DNA of 64,000 nucleotides. Origin: Desertimonas flava (GTDB taxonomy: Bacteria > Actinomycetota > Acidimicrobiia > Acidimicrobiales > Ilumatobacteraceae). Of the stretch, positions 32,226 through 41,456 are shown one piece after another. The position numbers and the translations under genes are program-made. Each line of letters begins with the position of its first letter. Positions within the stretch are counted from its first letter, which is position 1. Location of the stretch: positions 1 to 64,000 of the forward strand of contig NZ_QKYK01000003.1 in NCBI RefSeq assembly GCF_003426815.1. The letters run 5' to 3'. The notes under the pieces were generated by a model. That model was not told where the DNA came from. It did not search any database and saw only the letters and a list, made by a program, of their open reading frames with translations.

Positions 32226-34136
32226 TCACCAGGTGTCGACGTTGGGGCGCTTCTTGCCCGAGCGCGAGGTGGGCGGCGGGGCGGCGTCGAGCAGCGCGGC
32301 GAGGTGGCGGCGCGTGTCGGCGGGGTCGATCACGTCGTCGATCTCGAAGTACGAGGCCACGCTGATGCCCTTGCCCACCTCGTAGTGCTTGGCGACGAGC
32401 GACTGGAAGAGCTCCTCGCGGGAGCCGCCGTCGGGAGCGGCGTCGAGCTCGCGGCGATAGCCGAGGCGCACGGCACCTTCGAGCCCCATGCCACCGAACT
32501 CGCTCGTCGGCCACCCGAGGCAGGCGATCGGCGCTTTCGTCGATCCGCCCATCATCGCCATCGCGCCGAGCCCGTAGGCCTTGCGGAGCACCACGGTCAC
32601 CCGCGGCACGGTCATGTTGGCGCCGGTGACGAACAGCCGGTTGCAGTGCCTCACCAGCGCCGTCTCCTCGACATCGGGCCCGACCATCATCCCCGGCGTG
32701 TCGCACAGGGTGACGAGCGGCAGGTCGAAGGCGTCGCACAGCTGCATGAACCGGGCCGCCTTGTCGGATCCCGGGGTGTCGATCGCCCCGCCGAGGTGCA
32801 TCGGGTTGTTGGCCAGCACGCCGACGGGGCGACCCTCGATGCGGGCGAGTGCCGTGACGATGCCCACGCCGAAGTCCCGCCGCAGCTCGAGGACCGATCC
32901 CCCGTCGAAGAGCAGGTCGAGTGCCCGCCGGATGTCGTAGACGCGCAGGCGGTCGGCCGGCACGACGTCGCGCAGGAGGGTCTGATCGGCGGCGGTCCAC
33001 GACGACGTCCGGCCCTGGAAGTACGACAGGTACTGCTTGGCCAGGCGGACGGCGTCGGTCTCGTCGGCGGCGACGATGTCGACCACCCCGTTGGCGCGTT
33101 GCACGCCGATCGGCCCGACCGCGGTCGGCGGGTACACGCCCAGCCCACCGCCTTCGATCATCGCCGGCCCGCCCATGCCGATGTTGGAGTCCTCGGTGGC
33201 GATCACCACGTCGCAGCAGCCGAGCAAGGCGGCGTTGCCGGCGAAGCAGTAGCCGGCATTGACCCCCACGAGCGGCACGAGGCCCGACAGCTCGGCGAAG
33301 AGTCCGAACGCCAGGCAGTCGAGGCCCGTCGGGCCGGGGGTCTCGGTGTCGCCGGGCCGGCCACCGCCGCCTTCGGTGAACAGAACGAAGGGCAGGCGGA
33401 GCTCGGCGGCCAGTTCGAAGAGACGGTCCTTCTTGCGGTGGTTGATCGTCCCCTGGGTGCCGGCGAGCACGGTGTAGTCGTACGACGCCACGGCGACCTG
33501 GCGGGCGTGCCCGTCGAAGAGGTCGCCGTTGACCGTGCCGATGCCGCCGACGAGCCCGTCGGCCGGCGTGTTGGCGATCAGGTCGTCGATGCTCCGGCGG
33601 CGGCGTTGGGCGGCGATCGCCAGGGCCCCGTACTCGACGAACGACCCGTCGTCGCAGAGATCGGCGATGTTCTCGCGGGCGGTGCGGCGGCCCCGCTTGC
33701 GCCGCGACGCCACGGCGTCGGGTCGGGCGGCGTCGAGGCCCGTGCGGTGCCGTTCGATCGTCTCGGCGAGATCGGCGCGCAACGACGGATCGACGGTGGG
33801 CACTTCGGCGACCGAGGAGCTGGTTTCGCCTGAACCAGACCCGCCGCCCGTCGAGACAGCGCGGCCAGATGGGGTGCTGGGGCCATGCGCGTCGACCGCG
33901 AGGGGGTCGACGACGATCACGGCATCGCCGCTGGCGACGGTGGCCCCCACCGCCGTGAGCACGGCCGTGACCACGCCCGCGGCATCGGCGCGGACCTCGT
34001 GATGCATCTTCATCGACTCGACGAGGGCGACCAGGGCACCCGTCGCGATGTCGTCGCCCGGCGCGACGAGCAACGACACGATCGTCCCCTGCAGCGGGCT
34101 GACGACGTGGGTCCCGTTGACCGATGCGCCGCTCAC
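32226..34136 (-). CDS. Acyl-CoA carboxylase carboxyltransferase fused to an N-terminal biotinyl domain
   Basis: A 636-residue protein. Residues 1-75 are a biotinyl/lipoyl domain with the modification site VESMKMHHE (Lys43). A Gly/Ser linker leads to a full carboxyltransferase beta/alpha unit (~residues 115-630) with [36 protein letters not shown], and the biotin-side loop [10 protein letters not shown]. This resembles the methylcrotonyl/propionyl-CoA carboxylase beta subunits. No biotin carboxylase gene is nearby, so that part must come from elsewhere. The GTG at 34136 overlaps the epimerase stop by 4 bases. Confidence 0.88.
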   Translation of the reverse strand: MSGASVNGTHVVSPLQGTIVSLLVAPGDDIATGALVALVESMKMHHEVRADAAGVVTAVLTAVGATVASGDAVIVVDPLAVDAHGPSTPSGRAVSTGGGSGSGETSSSVAEVPTVDPSLRADLAETIERHRTGLDAARPDAVASRRKRGRRTARENIADLCDDGSFVEYGALAIAAQRRRRSIDDLIANTPADGLVGGIGTVNGDLFDGHARQVAVASYDYTVLAGTQGTINHRKKDRLFELAAELRLPFVLFTEGGGGRPGDTETPGPTGLDCLAFGLFAELSGLVPLVGVNAGYCFAGNAALLGCCDVVIATEDSNIGMGGPAMIEGGGLGVYPPTAVGPIGVQRANGVVDIVAADETDAVRLAKQYLSYFQGRTSSWTAADQTLLRDVVPADRLRVYDIRRALDLLFDGGSVLELRRDFGVGIVTALARIEGRPVGVLANNPMHLGGAIDTPGSDKAARFMQLCDAFDLPLVTLCDTPGMMVGPDVEETALVRHCNRLFVTGANMTVPRVTVVLRKAYGLGAMAMMGGSTKAPIACLGWPTSEFGGMGLEGAVRLGYRRELDAAPDGGSREELFQSLVAKHYEVGKGISVASYFEIDDVIDPADTRRHLAALLDAAPPPTSRSGKKRPNVDTW

Positions 34137-35068
34137 GACAGCACCGTCCGGAAGTACTCGGCGGTGCGTTCCAATCCCTCGCGCAGCTCGACGGTGGGCG
34201 CCCAACCGAGCAGCTCCCGGGCCTTGGTGATGTCGGGCTGGCGCTGCGCCGGATCGTCGACCGGCAATGGCAGGTAGGTCAGCTCGGACGTCGAGCCGGT
34301 GACCTCGATCGCCATCTCGGCCAATTGCCCGATGGTGTACTCGGCGGGGTTGCCGATGTTCACCGGCGTCGTGACGTCAGAGTCGAGCAGGGCGAGGAAG
34401 CCGCGGATCTCGTCGTCGACGAACGTGAACGACCGGGTCTGCTCGCCGCTGCCGAAGATCGTGATCGGCTCGCCGCGCAGGGCCTGCACGAGGAAGTTGG
34501 AGACCGCCCGGCCATCGTCCGGGCGCATCTGCGGCCCGTACGTGTTGAAGATGCGCACGATCCGCACGTCGAGTCCGTGGACCCGGTGGTAGGCGGTGGT
34601 CATCGCCTCGGCGTAGCGCTTGGCCTCGTCGTAGACGCCGCGGGGCCCGATCGGGTTGACGTTGCCCCAGTACGTCTCGGGCTGCGGGTGCACGAGCGGA
34701 TCGCCGTACACCTCCGACGTGGACGCGAGGAAGAACTTGGCGCCCTTGGCCTTGGCGAGCCCGAGGCCGTTGTGCGTGCCCAGTCCGCCCACCTTGAGGA
34801 TCTGGATGGGGATGCGCTCGAAGTCGACCGGCGACGCCGGGCTGGCCAGGTGCATCACGGCGTCCACGTGGCCGGGCACCCACAGGTAGTTGCTCACGTC
34901 GTGCTCGACGAACGTGAAGCCGGACCGACCGAACAGCGCCTCGACGTTGCCCACCGATCCGGTGATGAAGTTGTCGATCGCCACGACCTGGTCGCCCCGA
35001 TCGAGCAATGCCCGGCAGAGATGGGATCCGAGGAACCCGGCTCCACCGGTTACGACAACACGCGCCAT
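34133..35068 (-). CDS. NAD-dependent epimerase/dehydratase, UDP-glucuronate decarboxylase-like
   Basis: A 311-residue extended short-chain dehydrogenase. The NAD motif [15 protein letters not shown] is at residues 4-18, [14 protein letters not shown] near 85 and the catalytic YDEAKRYAE (Tyr, Lys) near 145. HLASPASP and [20 protein letters not shown] are typical of UDP-xylose synthases (UXS/ArnA-type). It would turn UDP-glucuronate into UDP-xylose for glycan synthesis. ATG 35068 is chosen because it starts just before the Rossmann strand; a frame to 35122 reaches the palindromic repeat. It is coupled to the carboxyltransferase, though no metabolic link is clear. Confidence 0.88.
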   Translation of the reverse strand: MARVVVTGGAGFLGSHLCRALLDRGDQVVAIDNFITGSVGNVEALFGRSGFTFVEHDVSNYLWVPGHVDAVMHLASPASPVDFERIPIQILKVGGLGTHNGLGLAKAKGAKFFLASTSEVYGDPLVHPQPETYWGNVNPIGPRGVYDEAKRYAEAMTTAYHRVHGLDVRIVRIFNTYGPQMRPDDGRAVSNFLVQALRGEPITIFGSGEQTRSFTFVDDEIRGFLALLDSDVTTPVNIGNPAEYTIGQLAEMAIEVTGSTSELTYLPLPVDDPAQRQPDITKARELLGWAPTVELREGLERTAEYFRTVLS

Positions 35069-35117
35069 GGCGGTGAGCGTAGGCGGTCTCCCCTCCGAGC
35101 GGCCGGACCGGGCTGGC

Positions 35118-35186
35118 CCCATCCGAGTGTTGAACGCCCCGACGGGGGTCCTACGACACTCCGGTGCGCTTCAACACTCGGATGGG
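35118..35186. repeat. Dispersed palindromic element, copy B
   Basis: CCCATCCGAGTGTTGAA (35118-35134) pairs perfectly with TTCAACACTCGGATGGG (35170-35186), a 17-bp stem. The inside shares GAACGCCCCGACGGGGG with copy A. It lies between two same-strand genes (MsrB stop on one side would be downstream, epimerase start upstream), so it is not only a convergent terminator. Confidence 0.78.
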
Positions 35187-35192
35187 TCGCCG

Positions 35193-35585
35193 TTACGACG
35201 TCTCGAGGTCGAGGGCGAGGCTGTTCATGCAGTAGCGCAGGCCCGTCGGCGCCGGACCGTCGGGGAACAGGTGGCCGAGGTGGGAGCCGCACGTGCGGCA
35301 GCGCACCTCGGTACGCACCATCCCGTGGCTGCGGTCCTCGACGAGCTCGACGGCATCGGCCTCCTTCGTGTCGTAGAAGCTCGGCCATCCGCTCCCCGAC
35401 TCGAACTTGGTGGACGAGTCGAAGAGCTCGGCGCCGCACGCCGCGCAGTGGAACGTGCCGTCGTCGTGGTTGTCGACGTACTTGCCGCTCCATGGCCGTT
35501 CGGTCCCGGCCTGGCGCAGGACCTGGTACTGCTCGGGCGTGAGGACCTCACGCCACTCCTCGTCGGTGCGTTCGATCTCGGGCAT
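35193..35585 (-). CDS. msrB: Peptide-methionine (R)-S-oxide reductase
   Basis: A 130-residue MsrB. Two zinc-binding CxxC pairs are at C47/C50 and C96/C99; GSGWPSF (64-70) and HLGHLFPDGP (~102-111) are family signatures. The catalytic Cys119 is in LRYCMNS, where most family members have RYCIN. It reduces methionine-R-sulfoxide in oxidised proteins using thioredoxin. Length is normal. The ATG at 35585 is followed upstream by the divergent transporter gene. Confidence 0.95.
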   Translation of the reverse strand: MPEIERTDEEWREVLTPEQYQVLRQAGTERPWSGKYVDNHDDGTFHCAACGAELFDSSTKFESGSGWPSFYDTKEADAVELVEDRSHGMVRTEVRCRTCGSHLGHLFPDGPAPTGLRYCMNSLALDLETS

Positions 35586-35677
35586 GACAACGACGCTACT
35601 GGCGGCGCAACGGCGCCGCTCCGTGGCCTGACGGCCAGGCCGCAGCCACCACCGACACGGCCACCTACATTGGCGCC

Positions 35678-36508
35678 GTGTTCCGAGCGACGGTGCTGGC
35701 CCTCGTCGCCGCAGTGCTGCACGCCGGCTGGAACCTCGTGGCCAAGCGCAGCAGGGACCGCTTCATCGCCCTGTGGGGTCAGTTCGCCGCCGCCGGATCG
35801 ATCGGGGCGATCGTCATCGGCGTGCAACGTGACCTGCCCGCGGCGGCCTGGGGGTGGGCAGCGATCTGCGGTGCCGTGCACCTGCCGTACGTCGTCGGAC
35901 TGGCCCGGGCCTACGACCACGGCGACTTCTCGACCGTCTACCCCATCGTCCGCGGCAGCGGCGCCCTGCTCGCCGGGATCGGCGGGATCGTGGTGCTCGA
36001 CGACCGCCTCGACGCGCTGACGTTCGCGGCGGTCGTCGTCGTCGCCATCGGCATCTGCGTGCTGGCGACCGGCCACGGCCCGCTCGCGCCGGCGATCGGC
36101 TGGGCGCTGGTCGTCGGGATGTCGATCGGGGTGTACACCGTCAACGACAGCCACGCGTCGCGGACGCTGGACACCGACCTCTACCCGTTCGCCGTGTTCG
36201 TCGCGACCGGGATCGCCGTGACGGGGTACGGCATCGCCGCCGGCCGGGGTCGGACGATGGCCATCGCGGCGCGAGAGGAGTGGCGCAAGTTCCTCGCCAC
36301 CGGGACGTGCACGGCGGTGACCTACCTGCTGGTGCTGGTGGCCGTCCGCTCGGCGCCGGTCGGCTACGTCGCCGCGTTGCGTGAGTCGAGCGTGGTGATC
36401 GCCGCCTTCCTCGGCTCGCGAGTGCTCGCCGAGGAGGACGCCCGGCGGCGGACGGTGGCCGCGGCCGTGATCCTCGCCGGTCTCATCCTGCTCGTGTCGA
36501 CGGGATGA
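35678..36508 (+). CDS. EamA-like drug/metabolite transporter
   Basis: A 276-residue membrane protein with about ten hydrophobic helices in two similar halves, each an EamA domain. ARAYDHGDFSTVYPIVRGSG in the first and LRESSVVIAAFLGSRVLAEE in the second are typical. Such proteins export metabolites or amino acids; the substrate is unknown. The GTG at 35678 has no strong ribosome site. It converges with the CoA transferase gene with 19 bases between stops. Confidence 0.87.
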   Translation: MFRATVLALVAAVLHAGWNLVAKRSRDRFIALWGQFAAAGSIGAIVIGVQRDLPAAAWGWAAICGAVHLPYVVGLARAYDHGDFSTVYPIVRGSGALLAGIGGIVVLDDRLDALTFAAVVVVAIGICVLATGHGPLAPAIGWALVVGMSIGVYTVNDSHASRTLDTDLYPFAVFVATGIAVTGYGIAAGRGRTMAIAAREEWRKFLATGTCTAVTYLLVLVAVRSAPVGYVAALRESSVVIAAFLGSRVLAEEDARRRTVAAAVILAGLILLVSTG

Positions 36509-36527
36509 GACCGGGGACTCGACGCCG

Positions 36528-37667
36528 TCACTCCCCGAGCACGCTGTCGGTGTGCTCGCCGAGCCGTGGGACGGGGCCGAGATCCCAGGTCGCCCCGTCG
36601 AAGTCGACGGGGCTGGCGACCGACCGGTACGGGGCACCGCCGTCGTGATCGGGGACCTCGACGAACGCGCCCGACGCCTCCACCTGGGCGTCGTCGCGCA
36701 GCGTGTAGGGCGTGTTGATCGGCGCCCACCACACGTCGTGGGCGTCGAACCGCTCGGCGAGCTCGGCCATCGTCATCCCGGCGAAGGCGACGTCCATCTC
36801 GGCCACCAGTGCTTCGCTGTGGAGTGCCCGGCTCCGTGCCGTGGCGAAGCGCGGGTCGTCGCCGAAGGACGGACGGCCGAGGGCGTCGAGCAGGCCGGGC
36901 CAGTGGCGATCGCCTTCGAGGCCGAGCAGCCAGAATCCGAGGCCGTCGCCCGACAGGTAGGCGCTCACCTGCGGCGTGGCCGTCCGCTCTCGCGGTCGGG
37001 GCGACGAGACCTTGCCGAACCGCAGGAGCGTGGCTGTGTTCCAGCCGTTGCCGTAGATGCCGCAGCGCAGCAGGCTGGTGGCCACGAGGTGGCCGCGGCC
37101 GGTGCGTTCCCGGTCGAACAGAGCGCCGGCCACCCCGGCCGCCAGGGCGAGCCCGGTGACGTGGTCGCCGAACCCCGGCGCGAGCGCCGGCGGCAGCGCG
37201 CCCTTGGGCACGAGGGCGGCACCGAGGCCACTGCGGGCCCAGAACGCCCCGACGTCGTAGCCCGGTCGGTGGGCATCGGGTCCGTCGAGGCCGTAGCCCG
37301 TGATGATGCCGTACACGAGGCCGGGGTAGCGGCTCCGCAGGGCGTCGGGATGGAGGTCGAGGCGCGTGAGCGCCGCCACCCGCGTGTTGGTGATGAAGAC
37401 ATCGGCGGTGGCGACGAGGCGCTCGAGCTCGGCCCTCCCGGCGTCGCTCTGCAGATCGAGCACCACGCTGCGCTTGCCGCGGTTGTCGATCTCGAACGGC
37501 GGGTTGGCCGTCTGGTCGGCGATGCCGACGGCGCCGAAGATCTGGCGTTGCGGATCGCCGCGCTCGGGCTCGATCTTGATCACATCGGCGCCCCAGTCGG
37601 CGAGGATGCCACCCGCCGCCGGGCCGGCGACCCACGCGGCCAACTCGACCACCCGGATCCCGGCCAT
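36528..37667 (-). CDS. CaiB/BaiF family CoA transferase
   Basis: A 379-residue class III CoA transferase. The N-terminal GIRVVELAAWVAGPAAGGIL and ADWGADVIKIEPERGDPQR, then NRGKRSVVLDLQS, are typical. GYGLDGPDAHRPGYDV contains the position of the catalytic Asp of the family (in DxxGYD-like contexts). It moves CoA between organic acids, often in carnitine, bile-acid or branched-acid metabolism. ATG 37667 has GGGGTG just before it; ATG 37721 would add 18 Gly/Thr-rich residues. It lies 104 bases downstream of the MMPL transporter on the same strand. Confidence 0.88.
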   Translation of the reverse strand: MAGIRVVELAAWVAGPAAGGILADWGADVIKIEPERGDPQRQIFGAVGIADQTANPPFEIDNRGKRSVVLDLQSDAGRAELERLVATADVFITNTRVAALTRLDLHPDALRSRYPGLVYGIITGYGLDGPDAHRPGYDVGAFWARSGLGAALVPKGALPPALAPGFGDHVTGLALAAGVAGALFDRERTGRGHLVATSLLRCGIYGNGWNTATLLRFGKVSSPRPRERTATPQVSAYLSGDGLGFWLLGLEGDRHWPGLLDALGRPSFGDDPRFATARSRALHSEALVAEMDVAFAGMTMAELAERFDAHDVWWAPINTPYTLRDDAQVEASGAFVEVPDHDGGAPYRSVASPVDFDGATWDLGPVPRLGEHTDSVLGE

Positions 37668-37771
37668 CACCCCGTGGCCCCTCGTGCCCGTCCTGCTCCC
37701 CGTGCCCGCGTCGCTCGTCATCGACGAGATGTTGGCCGTTGCGCGCCGCCCGCCCGGCATCGGGCCTCCGG

Positions 37772-40279
37772 TCAGGCTTCGGGGGTGTCGATCATCGGCT
37801 CGGCCGGCTTGATCAACCCGCGCGACACCCAGCCGCGGCGCTCCGCCCACACCAGCAGCGGGGGCAGCACGATCAGCGCACTGAGGAGGGCGACGGCGAC
37901 GTTCATGGCGACGATGCGGCCGAAGTCGCGCAACAGCGGCAGCGACGAGAACGACAGCACGGCGACCCCGGCCGTGGCCGTGAGGCCCGAGACGATGAAG
38001 GCCCGCCCGGTCCGGGCGGCGACCACGTCGACGGCCTCCTGCGGCTCGATGCCCCGGGCCCGCTCCTCGACGAAACGCAGGAGGATCAGCGACGTGAACT
38101 CGGTGCACGCGGCGATCACCAGCGGTCCGCCGATGGCCGTCATCGGGCTCAGCTCGAACCCGACGAGCCAGGCGACGAGCGATGCCGCGCCGACCGCGAT
38201 GGCGACGGGCACCAGCGACAGCACCGACCGCACGATCGAGCGCAGGCGGATGGCCAGGAACAGGAACACGAAGCCCATCGACAAGTAGGTGAGCAGCACT
38301 CGGTTGGACTCGAGGTTCTCGAGCAGGCCGACACCGACGACGGCGAGCCCCGACGGCGTCGCCCGCGTGCCTTCGGGGATGATCAGCGTGGAGTCGGCGC
38401 CGCCCGACCGCTCTGGGTCGAGCGTCTCGCGGAAGTCGTCGACGACGATGGCGAGGTCGTCGATCGTGCCGGGGCTGACGCGGAACACGATGTTGGCGTC
38501 GGTGAGGTCGGGGCTGACGAGGCTGCGTTGGATGTCCGGTGGGGCGACGGCGTAGGCCAGCTCCGCCTCGGCCCCGGTGGGCCAGACCGCGTTGGCCCCC
38601 TCGAAGTAGGCGATGTTGGTGAGCACCGCTTCGATGCTGTTGGCGTTGAGGAGGTGGCGCGGCGCGTCGGAGCCCGGGCCGTGCGTGGCGAGCTGCGTGG
38701 TGCGCAGGTCGTGCAGGAACCGCATGTTCTCGTCGGTGAAGATCGTGGAGCCCTCGGCGCTCTGCACGAACACCCCGAGCTCGCCCGACGTGCCGATCTC
38801 GGCCTCGAGCGTGCGGATGTCCTCGATCGTCCCCGAACTCTGGTTCACCCACTCGATCGGATCGGTCTGCAGCCTGAGGTCGTCCTCGACGAGGATCCCG
38901 CCGACGAAGATCGCCACGCTGGCCACGGCGAGCGGGATGGCGAACGTCTGCGGCAAGCCACCGAGCTTGACGGTGAGGCGACCGAGGATCCCCTCGCGGA
39001 AGTCCCGCCCCGTCGTCGGCGACCGGAACTCGCGAATGCCGAGGGCGGCGAGCGGCATGACGATCGAGTTGACGCAGATCACGGCGATGCCGACAGCCAG
39101 CAGCAGGCCGAAGTCGCGGATCATCGGGACCTTGGCGAAGCGCAGCGCGAGGAAGGCGAAGACGGCGTCGAATGTGACGACGAGCAGGGCCGGGCCGAGG
39201 CTGCGCGCGGTCTCCTGGATGGGGTGCTCGGAGCGATCGAGGATGACCTCCTCCTCGACTCTCGCGTGCATCTGGATCGCGTAGTCGATGCCGACGCCGA
39301 GCATGACGGGCAGCCCGGCGATCGTGACGATGGTGAGCGGGATGCCGAGGTACCCGGCGAGACCGAACGCCCACACCACGCCGACGAGGATTACGGCGAG
39401 CGGCAACAGCCTCCACCGCACGTCGAACAGCAGCAGGAGGATCAGCGTCATGAGCGCCACGGCGATGCCGCCGAGCATCAGCATCCCGCCGCGCAGGTAG
39501 TCGTTGATGTCGTTGAGGAGGATCGCTGCGCCGGTCGCCGTGACCGTGGCGTTCGGGAACTCGAGCTCGCGCAGACGCTCCTGCGCGTAGACGGCGGCCG
39601 CACCCTCCTCGTCGATCGACGCGTTGCCGGGCAGGCGCACGACGATCGTCGCGTGACGGTCGTCGTCGAAGAACGTCCGCAGCGACAGTCGCGTCTCGCC
39701 CTCGTTGTCGTGGATCAGGAAGTCGACCCAGTCGAGGCTGTCGAACGTGCGCTCCTCGGGCGGTACCTCGTTGACCCGCTGCAGCGTGAGCAGCGACTGC
39801 TCGGTGCGGATCTGGGTCTCCTCCTCGGTCTCCGCCTCGGCGATGCCCCGCACGAGCAGCTGACCGGCGATGCCGAGCGTCGGGTCGCTGCCGGGGGTCC
39901 CGCCCTGGATCAGGATGTCGGTGTACTCGAGGGCGATCAGCGGCGTGACCACCGACTCGTAGTCGCCCGTCTCGGTGAGGTCGTCGTGGAGGGCGTCGAA
40001 CTGTTCGATCCCGTCGGCGTCGAACAGTTCGGTCACCGAGTGACCCTCGTCCATGGTGATGAGGCCGAGCATGGCCTGCCCGCCGAAGAGCGCCTGGTAG
40101 TCGACGTTGTCGATGTACACCTCGTCGCTCTTGTTGAGGTAGCTGTCCTGCCCGGTGGCGAACTCGAGGCGGGTGATGCCGAAGCCGAGTGCCAGCGTGA
40201 GGATCAATCCGACGAGCCCCACGAGGCCCGCCCGCTTGCCCAGCGCGACGGCCAGCCACGACCAGAACCGCTGCATCAT
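37772..40279 (-). CDS. MMPL/RND superfamily transporter
   Basis: An 835-residue membrane protein of RND layout: one helix (residues ~17-36), a large outer domain (~37-265), helices 2-6 (~266-430) with GLPVMLGVGIDYAIQMHAR, a seventh helix, a second outer domain and helices 8-12, where MTAIGGPLVIAACTEFTSLI mirrors the first half. The GxxxDY motif of helix 4 is seen in the first half; in the second Asp is replaced (ACTEF). It probably moves lipids or hydrophobic compounds out of the membrane. The ATG at 40279 faces the polysaccharide operon across 373 bases. Confidence 0.9.
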   Translation of the reverse strand: MMQRFWSWLAVALGKRAGLVGLVGLILTLALGFGITRLEFATGQDSYLNKSDEVYIDNVDYQALFGGQAMLGLITMDEGHSVTELFDADGIEQFDALHDDLTETGDYESVVTPLIALEYTDILIQGGTPGSDPTLGIAGQLLVRGIAEAETEEETQIRTEQSLLTLQRVNEVPPEERTFDSLDWVDFLIHDNEGETRLSLRTFFDDDRHATIVVRLPGNASIDEEGAAAVYAQERLRELEFPNATVTATGAAILLNDINDYLRGGMLMLGGIAVALMTLILLLLFDVRWRLLPLAVILVGVVWAFGLAGYLGIPLTIVTIAGLPVMLGVGIDYAIQMHARVEEEVILDRSEHPIQETARSLGPALLVVTFDAVFAFLALRFAKVPMIRDFGLLLAVGIAVICVNSIVMPLAALGIREFRSPTTGRDFREGILGRLTVKLGGLPQTFAIPLAVASVAIFVGGILVEDDLRLQTDPIEWVNQSSGTIEDIRTLEAEIGTSGELGVFVQSAEGSTIFTDENMRFLHDLRTTQLATHGPGSDAPRHLLNANSIEAVLTNIAYFEGANAVWPTGAEAELAYAVAPPDIQRSLVSPDLTDANIVFRVSPGTIDDLAIVVDDFRETLDPERSGGADSTLIIPEGTRATPSGLAVVGVGLLENLESNRVLLTYLSMGFVFLFLAIRLRSIVRSVLSLVPVAIAVGAASLVAWLVGFELSPMTAIGGPLVIAACTEFTSLILLRFVEERARGIEPQEAVDVVAARTGRAFIVSGLTATAGVAVLSFSSLPLLRDFGRIVAMNVAVALLSALIVLPPLLVWAERRGWVSRGLIKPAEPMIDTPEA

Positions 40280-40351
40280 CTCGCACTACGTCCGAGCATC
40301 GGCCAACCCTAATGTCGTGCGCTCACGGCGACTGGAAGTGCGCGACTCGCG

Positions 40352-40383
40352 ACGAAATGATGCGCGTTCGCGCATCATTTCGT
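40352..40383. promoter_or_regulatory. 32-bp palindrome, probable operator
   Basis: ACGAAATGATGCGCG (40352-40366), a TT, and the exact reverse complement to 40383: a 15-bp arm repeated with a 2-base spacer. With such a small spacer it is better suited to a dimeric repressor than to an RNA terminator hairpin. It is 73 bases from the MMPL start and 98 before the plus-strand promoter. Confidence 0.6.
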
Positions 40384-40480
40384 TACACAACGGAAAACTT
40401 CTCGGACGGGCGATCCTTCATCCGCCCAGGTCATTACGCACATCGCCGCCCCGACTGTGACGGTCGTCTCGGGGGGCGCC

Positions 40481-40509
40481 TTGCACCGACATTGCGGTCT
40501 GCTTACAGT
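40481..40509 (+). promoter_or_regulatory. Probable promoter of the polysaccharide operon
   Basis: TTGCAC (40481-40486), a 17-base spacer, TACAGT (40504-40509). Both elements match four of six sigma-70 consensus bases at optimal spacing. It would give a leader of about 135 bases before the GTG at 40653. Confidence 0.5.
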
Positions 40510-40652
40510 CGACGACGGACAACGAAGCCCAGGGCGCACGCGTCGAGGTTCCGGCCGATCCCACCCCACCCCCTTTCTGGATCGGTCAACATCTCCACCA
40601 TCGCTGGTCGCGCGCGCCTCCTTTCCCGCCCAGAGCAGACAGGAGGCACCAG

Positions 40653-41456
40653 GTGTCGCTCGACATCGTCATCCCCGCCCACGACGAAGAAGCCCGCATC
40701 GGCCGCACGCTCCACGCCTACCGCAACGGCATCCGGGCCCACGACGCCCGATTCCACATCGCCCTCGACGGCTGTGCCGACCGCACGGCCGACATCGTTC
40801 GAACCCACATGGCCGACGACGAACGCGTCGTCCTGCACGAGTTCCCGAAGCTCGGCAAGGGCGGCGTGCTGATGGAGACCTTCCGTCGGTGCGACGCCGA
40901 CCTCATCGCCTTCGTCGACGCCGACTGCGCCACGCCCCCGGCCGAGCTCGACCGGCTCGTCGCCGTCGCCTCCGACGCCGACGCCGACGGAGCGATCGCC
41001 AGCCGCCGCCTACCCGCCTCGTTCACGCCCGGCCGTCGTGGGTCCGGTCGGGCCCTGACGTCGCGCGGCTTCGCCTGGGGCATCCGCCGCTGCTTCCGGC
41101 TGCCGTACACCGACACGCAGTGCGGGGCCAAGGTGCTCAGCCGCCGCGCCGCTCAGCGGGTCGTGCCCCTGTTGTCGTCACGAGACTTCCTGTTCGATGT
41201 CGACCTGCTGCTGGTCGCCGACCACCTGGGCTTCGATGTCCGTGAGGTGCCGACGGTCTGGATCGACCAGGCCGGGTCGAAGATCGACGTCCGCCGCGAG
41301 GTACGGCGGATGGTGGCCGGCGCGGTGCGCCTCTGGGTCCACCATCGCACCCTTCCCGTCCAGCCGGCGGTCGAGGCGTTCACCGAAACGCTGACCGACC
41401 GGACGCCCACCGTGACTCCGACGCCCGCGCATCGGGAAGTCGTCGATGCGGCCTGA
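40653..41456 (+). CDS. Family 2 glycosyltransferase (dolichyl-phosphate glucosyltransferase-like)
   Basis: A 267-residue GT2 enzyme starting IVIPAHDEEARIGRTL; the nucleotide-sugar DxD site is in AFVDADCATPP (~residues 88-98); GFAWGIRRCF and DTQCGAKVLSRRAAQ resemble the dolichyl-phosphate-glucose synthase group. No membrane helices follow. It probably loads a sugar onto a polyprenyl phosphate for the polysaccharide. The GTG start has a strong AGGAGG 6-11 bases upstream. It heads a run of six genes with 1-10-base overlaps. Confidence 0.88.
   Translation: MSLDIVIPAHDEEARIGRTLHAYRNGIRAHDARFHIALDGCADRTADIVRTHMADDERVVLHEFPKLGKGGVLMETFRRCDADLIAFVDADCATPPAELDRLVAVASDADADGAIASRRLPASFTPGRRGSGRALTSRGFAWGIRRCFRLPYTDTQCGAKVLSRRAAQRVVPLLSSRDFLFDVDLLLVADHLGFDVREVPTVWIDQAGSKIDVRREVRRMVAGAVRLWVHHRTLPVQPAVEAFTETLTDRTPTVTPTPAHREVVDAA

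Larger units (their letters stand above)
40280..40652. other. Divergent intergenic region with palindrome and promoter
   Basis: 373 bases between the MMPL gene (minus) and the polysaccharide operon (plus). No gene was found in it. It holds a 32-base palindrome (40352-40383), a promoter-like pair for the plus strand (40481-40509) and a pyrimidine-rich segment just before the ribosome site AGGAGG. It is the only likely regulatory region for the whole operon. Confidence 0.7.

Noticed and set aside
32157..33833. 558-residue plus-strand frame across the carboxyltransferase
   Set aside because: Low-complexity Gly/Asp/Val/His composition, opposite a complete carboxyltransferase.
37739..40312. 857-residue open frame on the plus strand across the MMPL gene
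   Set aside because: It is rich in Asp, Glu, Gly and Arg with no domain sense and is fully antisense to a transporter with clear helices; it is a GC-driven shadow.
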